Source: Odiellus spinosus
Taxonomy: Eukaryota; Arthropoda; Arachnida; Opiliones; Phalangiidae
Assembly (NCBI GenBank): GCA_963920705.1
Contig: OY987237.1
Coordinates: forward strand, 10,322,601-10,386,600
Direction: 5' to 3'
Length of the DNA stretch: 64,000 bases
The position numbers were made by a program, and so were the translations under genes. The notes below the pieces were generated by a model. That model was not told the origin of the DNA, did not search any database, and saw only the letters and a program-made list of their open reading frames with translations. The stretch's first letter is position 1; each line of letters opens with the position of its first letter. Positions 26,016 to 34,900 of the stretch are shown piece by piece.

Positions 26016-26441
26016 TTAAACGGCCAACGGAACCAAATAATAAGTGATTTATTATCGATCCACTATCGTTTAAATAGGCCTAGTCGACCAGTAAAAAAAA
26101 ATTTACAAACAAATATTAAAGTAGAAATAAATTTAAAACTCAGTCGGAAAAATAGGCTTAGTTGGATTGACGGAGATCCTGAATTTTTCTTCGCATTGAA
26201 GGGCCCTCGACCAATAAGGGAAGCCCCGTTGTTAAGGCGAGATCTCCATGAGACTTTCAATAACTTTGGATTGGTTGCCGACTCTTCAATGGGAAGAAAT
26301 TCAGGATCTCCATGAATCCAGCTAAGCTTATTTTCTTGATAAGTTTTAAATTGATTTCTAGTTTAATATTTGTTTAATTTTTTTTAAACGATAAGGAATC
26401 GATAAAAAACACTTGCTATTCAAGTTGCATTCTCCCTTTAA
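26016..26441. mobile_element. Family A foldback MITE, copy 4 (full length, 426 bp)
   Basis: This is the most complete copy. It runs from TTAA (26016-26019) to TTAA (26438-26441), with the left tip TTAAACGGCCAACGGAACC and the right tip, complemented, TTAAAGGGAGAATGCAACTTG. The two arms of about 200 bp each pair over nearly the whole length, including GGAGATCCTGAATTT and its complement near the centre. There is no coding capacity. A TTAA duplication plus GGGAG ends is compatible with piggyBac-type mobilisation, which is an inference from target choice only. Confidence 0.85.
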
Positions 26442-29400
26442 TAGATATAAAGATGAATAACAGAAGACGTTCATAATCGTCTTAGAGCGACGAGTAGTGG
26501 CAAAACTATTACGAAATAACCTGAAGAACCAGGTTTCTAGAGAAATCTTTATATGTATTCCAACATTAAATATTATTTTTATTTATCCATAGTGGCAGGT
26601 CATAACTAGCTTATTTCTAAAATTGTGTATTCGGGTCATATTCAATAATGTAGCCTGGCTCAGTGGTTTATTAATTAAATTCCAAGATAAGAAGAGGTGC
26701 CTTTTTTAAACATTAAAAGAATTTTATTGTTTTACTTTTGAAGTCCAGAAATGATAACTGCGAATATCTCTTCCGTACGAAGGTCTTCTATTGGATAAAT
26801 ACTGTTTCCCGGACGAGGAATATCAAGTAGATTTTTAATTACTTTTACGCTATCAGAATTTAATGCCAAAAAAGGCCGTGGTGCGTCGCTTATATAGAAA
26901 CATTGAAGGCTACACTGAATATGGTTTTTAACTCATATTGAGTAATATGGCGTTATTAACTTATAGTAGTTTAAGCCTAATAGTAAGGTTTTCAGTTATT
27001 GTAGAAAGATAAGTGTCTATACACCATTCTCGTAATATTTCCTTCATCCCTTAGATTTAAGACAAAATAGGTTCGTTGGCACTCTCCCTTTAACCCAAAA
27101 TATGCGTAGAAACAGCTGGTGGGATAAGAGATACGCGGCGAGTTTTTGGCGTCATGAGACGTTGGAAGAGCGCGAAGAAAATAGCGACCCGGCAAGGATC
27201 GGCTCAGTAACCGCCGCCTCGCGCTATAACTGCTATAGAGAAACAGACCATCAATTTCCAAAAGGTACCGGGACAAGCGGAGGGGAGCGCAGCGAGAATC
27301 GTGGGATCGTTTGATGTAAAGAAGTGGGTGGGGAACTGACCGTTATTTAGGACAAAAGGTCTTCCACACCCCTTTAAAAGGTCCACTTGGAGGACCCTAA
27401 GCGAACGGCCTTTAGATTATATACGCAATGCGAGGTGGTGACATATATTATCAAGCAAGGGGTTAGTTACACCAGTAACTAACCTCAACGGATAACTAGC
27501 TAATTACTGTAATAGTTAATTTGCTGTCTATTTCTTGCAAATGTTTAATCTTCTAATATTTACCATGTTAAGATGTTAGTAATTAAAAACATTCTATCTA
27601 TGGATAATAAAATCCTATATTAAAAATTTTACATATTTAGTTCCTCGCGTTTTCAATAAAATCAAAATTTAAATGCTTTTTTTTCCTTCTGCTTTTTCTA
27701 ACTGATTTTGAATGTGGGAAAATTATAATTAGTTAACAGCTAGCGGATTACGTATTTTCACGTAACAGAGCGTATTACAATGTCGAGGGGCAGAAACATG
27801 AGAACACAGGTGTACAAATTTTGAATCATTATGAAAATGAACTCGGGTGTATATATTTAGAGCGTTGCCCCCCCCCCCCTCGCGGAATTCTTAAAGATCA
27901 ACTGGTATGCCATAAAACAGAAAAGAGCCCATAATGATGACGTTGCCATAAATAATATTTCATATGCGGGCATATGAATATGTATTTAAAATAATTTTAA
28001 ACGTTCTTTCCGAAAATGCAACTCAAATTACATTTGGTTTTCACGTGAAATCCATATAAATCTACTATAAATATAATTTTGAAAATCGTGAGTATTTGCG
28101 TGCGGTATATTAATTCCTTTGCGTTACCCAAAGTTTAAATTCAAATATAATATAGAGATTATAAAGAGATCGTAGTCTCCATGATATACAACAAAGGGTT
28201 CGTTAAATATGTATTAACAATTCAATCCCTTCCTAATTCTCTTGACTACTCGCACAAAGAAAGTTCAAAGGCGAAATTAAAATTTTAGATAAAAAAAACA
28301 AACCTATCTAATAAAATATTTTCAATTTTGATAAACATCTGGTCAACATTTGATGGAAAAAAAATAACTAAGATATAATATATATTAAATTAACTTACGA
28401 GGAAAAAGTTTGAGGCTGACCAACAATAATCTGGACAAGAATGTCTGTCCTGGAAGTATCGACACCATCCTTAGTCGTATTAATGAGAAAAAGAGTAGAC
28501 CACTTCTTAAAGTAGTTTTAAATATCCAATTCCACAACTATAACACATTTCTTTTCTTAAATATTATAGTTTTGAATTAAGGATGATGTTCACAATTTTT
28601 CAACGCACTAAATTGTAAAGCTTGAAATATTTTGTTCAATACAAAATCGAGGTTATATATTTTAACTTTGATATTAGGGATTTGATATATATTCAATATT
28701 ATACATTAAGGTACTGCACGATATGTATAAGAAATATTATTAGTTATTATTTGAAAGCTAAATTTATTATTCACGACATATAATTTATATATCAAGTTTT
28801 AATTTTTGGGGATATAATTATTTTCTTTTACGCAAACTTTTGTTTCTGTTAACTATTTTTGTCTCCAAATTTCAGAAAAGGCGTTAAACATCGATATATA
28901 ATGATTGGTTAAACTTTATATTTGAATATTTTCATATAGGGATATTATTTTAACGACGACTTGATTTATAGATAGTTTCTAATGACGAGAACTATTTTTC
29001 TTCTAAATTATTATCCATTATTTTTTTCTTTTTTCTTAACTAGTTTCAAATTATCGTTTCATTACATCGCATTTCGCGTGATATTAAGCGAAAACGCGAG
29101 GTACGGCGAGCCATGGTTTTTTGAAATGAAGATATCATAGTTCCATAGGCAGGCTAGCTTCGCCTCGCGCACGGACAAAATTGTGCTGAACCGAAATTGA
29201 CCTCAAATTCCGGACGCGCGGAATTTCGGAGGCACAACTTACTCCCCCGGACCGGTTCGCCGTTATGGCCAGGATGTAACTGGGGTAGAGCCTCGACTGA
29301 ACTACCGCCGTTGGAAAGTCTTGGCTATATATTTTTGGAATCTACTCTCGCGCCTGCTAAAACCGCTTTTCCGCCAACCCCCGTTCTCTCCTCCACCAGA

Positions 29401-29922
29401 GAATATCTCGGAAGCTCTAGCCTCGGAAAATGGCAAAGCTGGCGACTTCCTTCGACCAATTTGTAAACTAAATGAAATTACTTCACTATACGTATACGAG
29501 GAAAAGAGAGAATTGGTTTAACTATACGTAAGAATATTATATACTAAACATAACGTTATATGTAAACTCTGTTTAAGTCATAATTTATTTATTCTAAAGA
29601 TATAATTAATCCCATATCGAGTTGGAATTAAGAGCAAAGCAAGGTTCTCTTCACCTTTATGTCTAAAAATTGTGGAGATAACGCGAAAACTAGCTTAGCA
29701 CGTATTGGCAACTAGAGGTGAAATATAAACTAGTAAAACCCAACACACATTCTATAGGAGTTCTAAGTTTACTTATAACTGTGTACACGAATTATTATCG
29801 TACACGGGCCTTAAATTATCGACTATATGGAGAATATAATACGATATTCAAAACTATATTAGATCCGTTTATATATTTAAATTTTAATTGAATCCTAATA
29901 TTAATCAATCCTATTTCGCAAT
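26442..29922. other. Non-coding stretch
   Basis: No gene is recognised. Overlapping frames of 60 to 94 codons near 26992-27386 and 29197-29521 sit in locally GC-richer DNA but show no domain and no convincing exon boundaries. ACTCTCCCTTTAA near 27081-27093 resembles a TTAA-element tip without a partner. A C10 run lies near 27869. Confidence 0.45.
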
Positions 29923-30178
29923 AGCTACGTTCACACTAATGTATAACAGTCGATTTTACTCGATAAATCGTTGGGAATCGTCTGTTCACGTATCATCTTC
30001 ATATTCCAACTGATTTATTATAGTTTCATCTGTAGGTTGTTGAAGCAGAACTGGTTTGACACTGGTTCCCGAAGCAATTTCGAGAAATCGATTAAAAACG
30101 ATTCAAGAAAAACGGTTTATCGTTCACACATGTTTTGAAAAGGTTTCAATCAACTCCAAGGCCTAGGTTAGACGCAGA
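29923..30178 (+). mobile_element. Family E MITE, copy 2 (about 256 bp)
   Basis: The left end AGCTACGTTCACACTA and the right end CCTAGGTTAGACGCAG match the other family E copies. Internal shared words are CTGTTCACGTAT, AGTTTCATCTGTAGGTTGTTG, CTGGTTCCCGAAGC and CCAAGGCCTAG. The ends form a short imperfect terminal inverted repeat. No protein is encoded and I could not define a target duplication. Confidence 0.78.
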
Positions 30179-30350
30179 TAAGATACAATTTAAAACCGCG
30201 CTAGAAATCAAAAAGTCGTAGCTAAAAAAATCTGTGCAGAGGCCTAGGGTCAAATCTTTGGGAATCTCGCAAGATATAACCATACGCCAGCCCCATATTT
30301 CCATCAACTAAAGCAGTCAAAACCCATAAACTAAAGGGTCCCTATTATGG

Positions 30351-30358
30351 GGTATGTT
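30351..30358. repeat. Target-site duplication, left copy (8 bp)
   Basis: GGTATGTT immediately precedes the hAT-type MITE and is repeated exactly at 30598-30605 just after it. Confidence 0.88.
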
Positions 30359-30597
30359 CAGGGACGGAAATAAGCACAAGTCACTGGTCATTGTCCGATA
30401 AATTTTCCAAATGTCCGATAACTTTTTATTTTTAAGAGGGGGTCACTGGACAAATGTCCGATAAAATAAAAGTACATTTCAATACAAGAAATGTAGCATT
30501 GTCCGGTAATTTTGTTAAATGTCCGATAACTTTTGAATTTTTAAGGGGGGTTACTGGACATTTGTCCAATAAGAAAAGTTCCTTATTTCCGTCCCTG
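30359..30597. mobile_element. hAT-type MITE with exact 8-bp target duplication
   Basis: The terminal inverted repeats are CAGGGACGGAAATAAG and its exact complement, and the flanks carry the identical 8-bp sequence GGTATGTT. An 8-bp duplication with CAGGG-type ends is the signature of the hAT superfamily. The 239-bp interior holds two related segments of about 70 bp (about 30381-30450 and 30492-30560), each containing TGTCCGATAACTTTT, a TTTTTAAG word and ACTGGACA. A 78-codon frame crossing the right end is incidental. Mobilisation would need a hAT transposase encoded elsewhere. Confidence 0.92.
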
Positions 30598-30605
30598 GGT
30601 ATGTT
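30598..30605. repeat. Target-site duplication, right copy (8 bp)
   Basis: GGTATGTT directly follows the MITE's terminal CCCTG and matches 30351-30358 exactly. Confidence 0.88.
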
Positions 30606-30963
30606 GACCCATTGCTATACGCCACATCAGACGAAATCATACTTGATTTTGAGATCCCGTACACTTTTCGATAAATGTTTGGTACTTTGACTATACGATC
30701 TTTTTACAATTATATCCTTATGTCAATCTTTGTTTTTAAAGAATTATCACAGCCGTTGACGAATTACGGTACAATTTTGCTTGTTTAAAAGTGCACGATA
30801 AAATACGAAAAAAGTGAGAGGAAAAAGTAGAGAAAAAAATTACTAGACCAAAATCGATTCCCGAGCAAAGTGTAGATCCTAGTCGCCTATTTTTGGAAAA
30901 AGAGAAAAGGCGGGAAAAACGGAAGAGATACCTTACGAAGATTGGAAAAAAAATAACTGGAAA
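30606..30963. other. Non-coding DNA between the hAT MITE and the retrotransposon
   Basis: About 360 bp of purine-rich, AT-rich sequence with no open frame or repeat that I recognise. It forms the left flank of the BEL/Pao insertion. Confidence 0.55.
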
Positions 30964-30968
30964 CGGTA
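30964..30968. repeat. BEL/Pao target-site duplication, left
   Basis: CGGTA directly precedes the TGTGGAATATTT start of the 5' LTR and recurs at 38386-38390 directly after the 3' LTR. Five bp is typical for BEL/Pao insertions. Confidence 0.9.
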
Positions 30969-31165
30969 TGTGGAATATTTCGCTTAAAAACTAAAAGTAA
31001 GATGAATTAAAATAATATAGGAATTAAAATTAAAAGTAAAACCTAATTAAATAAAACTCAATATGTTATAAGAAGTAAAAATAGACCGAAAACCCACACC
31101 CCATGGAGAATAAAAGCTTGGCTTCCGACCGGATACACCCGGTAAAGATTCAAGGTAAAAGAATG

Positions 31166-31197
31166 TCCCCTTTTAGAGGATGTGACTAAAAGGGGGA
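31166..31197 (+). promoter_or_regulatory. LTR hairpin 1
   Basis: TCCCCTTTTAG and CTAAAAGGGGGA form an 11-bp stem around a 9-nt loop. The same hairpin occurs in the 3' LTR at 37772-37803. If transcribed it would lie in the R or U5 part of the RNA, or otherwise in U3 DNA. Its function is unknown. Confidence 0.55.
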
Positions 31198-31400
31198 ATG
31201 AACAAATTTCGAACGCCGTGAAAGAACGAGAGCTTTCTTTTCTTATCGATAGTAGGCATCTTGAAAAGCTTATTTTGTTTCCGTTCTATCGGAAAATAGA
31301 TATATATTGTAACTGTGATATTGTACATAAATACCTTGCAGATTTTGACGGAAGGGGGAAGACCCCTTTCCTGTAATTATCTCTAGGCTTGTGGGAGCGT

Positions 31401-31433
31401 TGGTTACCGGAAGGACTCTGTTTCCGGTGACCA
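31401..31433 (+). promoter_or_regulatory. LTR hairpin 2
   Basis: TGGTTACCGGAA and TTCCGGTGACCA pair over 12 positions with a single G-U type pair, around a 9-nt loop. The copy in the 3' LTR is at 38007-38039. Such a stable stem near the 5' end of a retrotransposon RNA could act in packaging, dimerisation or 3' processing, but the sequence alone does not say which. Confidence 0.55.
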
Positions 31434-31600
31434 GGGTTTCCCATTGGCCGAGGAGAAAACGATGTAAAATAAGATAGCTACGACGGATTCCTTTAAAAAG
31501 GAAGACGATCTAGCAAACTGTATCCATTAAGAATTTAGAACTGGAACCCACTAGGAAGGGTAAAATAAACTTGGACATTTTTACTAAGAAAAACTTGTCA

Positions 31601-31654
31601 ATTATTCCGGCACACCCCGGACTTAGAAATTATACCGGCATACCCCGGACTTAG
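31601..31654 (+). repeat. 26-bp direct repeat within the LTR
   Basis: Two 26-bp units at 31601-31626 and 31629-31654 share the word CCCCGGACTTAG and differ at two positions (TTCC/TACC and CACA/CATA). A third partial unit with GTCGGACTTAGG follows near 31669. The pair is repeated in the 3' LTR at 38207-38260. Short tandem motifs of this sort in LTRs are often protein-binding or RNA-structure elements, but that is inference here. Confidence 0.65.
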
Positions 31655-31779
31655 TAACTTTGGATCAAAAGTCGGACTTAGGAACCGAACTTTAGATAGA
31701 ATATCATTTTTCAGTCGGTGATATTTTATAACTTAGGAAATTAAGCTCTCCCAGAGTAAGAATTTTGGAAACCACCAAA

Positions 31780-31797
31780 TGGTACCGTGAAACCCGG
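31780..31797 (+). promoter_or_regulatory. Primer-binding site
   Basis: TGGTACCGTGAAACCCGG begins immediately after the 5' LTR. The leading TGG pairs with the CCA end of a tRNA, as expected for the site that primes minus-strand synthesis. I could not match the rest to a specific tRNA with confidence, so the primer identity is left open. Confidence 0.75.
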
Positions 31798-31903
31798 GAA
31801 AAGAACCATAGGACCAGTTAGAAACGCTGCATAGGAAAAGCAAGCGTAATTAGAAAAATTAAGAATTAAATAAATCGCCAAAGTTTTTTTTAAAACTAAA
31901 ACC

Positions 31904-34900
31904 ATGGAAACGCCAGAAGAACGAGCCAAACGAAGGGAGACGGATCTGAACAAAAATAAAACGTCCCGTAAAGCCGTTCGAACAATGACCACCAGACAAA
32001 TTAACGAAGTGGAATCTCTACTTAAGGCGACCAATTGCGGCATCGAAGACTTGGAAGATGCTATAACAATCCTACAACAAAAGGAAGAGTCTCTAATACA
32101 CTACGACGCCAAAATAGAAGACCTTTTCGACAATAATACGGAACAAGAAAACGACGTTTTGAAGTCTCAGGAATACCGAGAAAAGATCACCCTAGCGATA
32201 AGAAAAGCCGGCCGACGCGTAGCATCAATCAAGGGCGCGGCCACCTCGTCAAGCGGATCCACCGTCATAGGCAGCGGCAGTGGAACCAGCGCTACACTCA
32301 CCCGGCACGCGAAGCTCCCGAAACTCACCGTTCGAAAATTCGACGGTGATATCACACAATGGATGAGTTTTTGGAACCAATTCTCATCGGCAGTTCACAA
32401 TCAACCCATCGATAAGGTAGAGAAATTTACTTATCTTGAATCATATTTGGAAGGGGAAGCTAAGCTAGCATTAACGGGAATGTACCCGAGTGACGCAACT
32501 TATGACGAGGCAATTGAGATTTTAGAAAAGAGGTTTGGACAAACTGATCTTGTTATCAATACCCATATGAATAAATTATTGTTTTTAGAACCAGTTAGTA
32601 AAACGAGTAATTTGAAAGGTCTGAGGGAATTGTTTAATACCATAGATATAAATATTAGAAGTTTAAAATCCCTAAAAGAAGATGTTCAGACATGCGGCGT
32701 AGTTTTAGGACCACAAATATTAGAAAGTTTTCCCGAAGAAATAAGATTAGAATACCGTCGTAAAAGAAAAAGCGAAGGGAAAATGGGTTGGGATATCGCC
32801 CACCTGGTCGAGTATCTAAGAGAAGAGATCGAATCGAGGGAATCATGTAGAGCGTTAAATGTCAAAATTAATTCGGAAAAATCTGGCGCGAATAATTCGC
32901 AAATTAAAGAAGCTAATGAGAAAAAACCGCCCCACCACAGGCATACCGCTTCAGCGCTAACAACAGGCGTAACTTACCAACAAAATAATAGGAATAGGAA
33001 CAATTATCAACAAAATCAAAATTTTAGGAATCAAAATCAAAATAGAAGCGAAAATGTTTATTGCGTATTCTGCGAAGCTAGCACTCATAAAACGAACAAT
33101 TGTAGCAAATTTAATTTAGACCAAAAAAGAAGCATGGTTAGAGAGCAAGGTCGTTGTTATTTATGTCTAAGAAAAAATCACGAAGTTAGAAACTGTCAAG
33201 CTAGATTTCAAACGTGCCTAAAATGCAACGTTAAGCATAACTACGCAGTCTGCGACAAAAACCCGGTTAACCTCGGATTAGAAAGGAAGGAGGAAAAAGG
33301 GGAACAGAACCAGACAATAAACATAGGCGTAGCTTCTGTCAGTAACGGAGACGAGCTGTCCCAAACTGTTTTACTTCAATCGGCGCGGGCCATTGTTAGA
33401 AACCCCATGCACCAAAATACAGGGTTAGAAATTCGGTGCTTTTTGGACTCCGGAGCACAAGCGTCATTTATTAGACAAGACGTTTCTAGGAAATTGAAAT
33501 TACCGATAGTTGGGGAAACGACCGTGGGATTTAATACCTTTATGAGTAAGGAAGTGTCGGAAGAAGTTAGAAGGGTCAGAGTAACTCTAGAAAACGTAGA
33601 AAAACCGGAACAAAGGGTTGAAATAGTAGCAATAGAAGTTCCTTACGTTTGCAACACCGTGACGTCATTTAAGAGCAATGAAATAGAGTCATTTATGAAA
33701 ATTAAGGGTTGGCAATTAGCGGATAAACCAACCAATCAGATCCCAGATTCGGAAGGGATGGAATTATTAATCGGAGGCGACTACTATTGGACTGTAGCGT
33801 CTGGAAAAACCGAGAGATTTGGGCCTAGAATAATGGCCATTGAGACAAAATTAGGATGGGCCGTCCAAGGACCCATCGATTCAGAAAATAGGAATACATT
33901 AAATAACTGTCCTATCACCATAATGAGAGTTGGGGTGGTAGAAAGAAAGGCAGATCAAATAATTGAGAAATTTTGGAAATTGGAATCCATAGGAATTGAA
34001 AATGAAGAAACAAAAGGAGGTTATTTAGAAAACCAGGAAATAATTGAGAAATTTAATTCAGAAATAAAATTGGAAAATGAAAGATACCACGTAAAATTCC
34101 CTTGGAAAATAGAAAAGGAATTATTACCAGACAATTTAGGATTAGCAACGAAAAGGGGAAATTCGTTAGTTCGTAGGTTCATTAGGGATCCTATGTTATT
34201 TGAAGATTATAAGAAAGTAATAGATGAGCAATTGGAAAAGGGGATAGTGGAAGTCGTAACCGAAAATAGCGTAGCGCCCATAGGAACTTTCTACCTTCCA
34301 CATCAGCCCGTAAAAAGCGCATCCGCTACCACCAGTTTAAGGGTAGTGTTAGACGGGTCAGCCCACGAAAGAGGGAACCCTTCTTTAAACGACTGTTTGT
34401 CAGCTGGACCAAACTTAAACCCTGACATTCTGTTGTTATTATTAAGATTTAGGAAAAACAAAATAGCTTTTGTCGCGGATATTGAGAAAGCGTTTCTTCA
34501 GATAGCCCTATCAGAATCAGAAAGGGACTCCGTAAGATTTTTATGGGTAAATGCGGAAACGCATGAAAATTTACGAGAAAATGATTTTAGGACCCTACGT
34601 ATGACCAGGGTACCTTTCGGAATAACTTCAAGCCCTCTATTGTTAGCTCTAACAATCAAGTATCATATACATAAAGTAGAGGGAGCGGACAAAGATGTAG
34701 TTGAAATTTTGGATAGAGACCTCTACGTAGATGATCTTGCTGGAGGGGAAAATAATTTAGAAAAGGCTTATCAAACCACTGTAGGAATAAATCAGTTGAT
34801 GAGCGGCGCAAACATGCGTTTTAGAAAGTGGAACACCAATTCTCCCGAACTTAGGAAATTATGGGGAGATACTAGGACAGAAAATTCAGTAGCCATGTTT

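Larger units (their letters stand above)
30969..31779 (+). repeat. 5' LTR of the BEL/Pao element
   Basis: It begins TGTGGAATATTT and matches 37575-38385 base for base at a constant offset of 6606, except at 31778 where A replaces the C of the 3' LTR; this LTR therefore ends AA rather than the canonical CA. It should carry the promoter and transcription start. AATAAA words occur at 31050-31055 and 31109-31114, but I cannot place the U3/R/U5 borders. Several hairpins and a 26-bp direct repeat are annotated separately. A 64-codon frame (31182-31376) is present in both LTRs and has no recognisable motif. Confidence 0.95.

Noticed and set aside
31780..31797. Assignment of the primer-binding site to a specific tRNA
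   Set aside because: Beyond the TGG start I could not match the sequence to a tRNA 3' end with confidence.
31741..32043. Reverse-strand 100-codon frame at the start of gag
   Set aside because: It is the antisense shadow of the gag-pol gene and LTR edge; there is no independent support.
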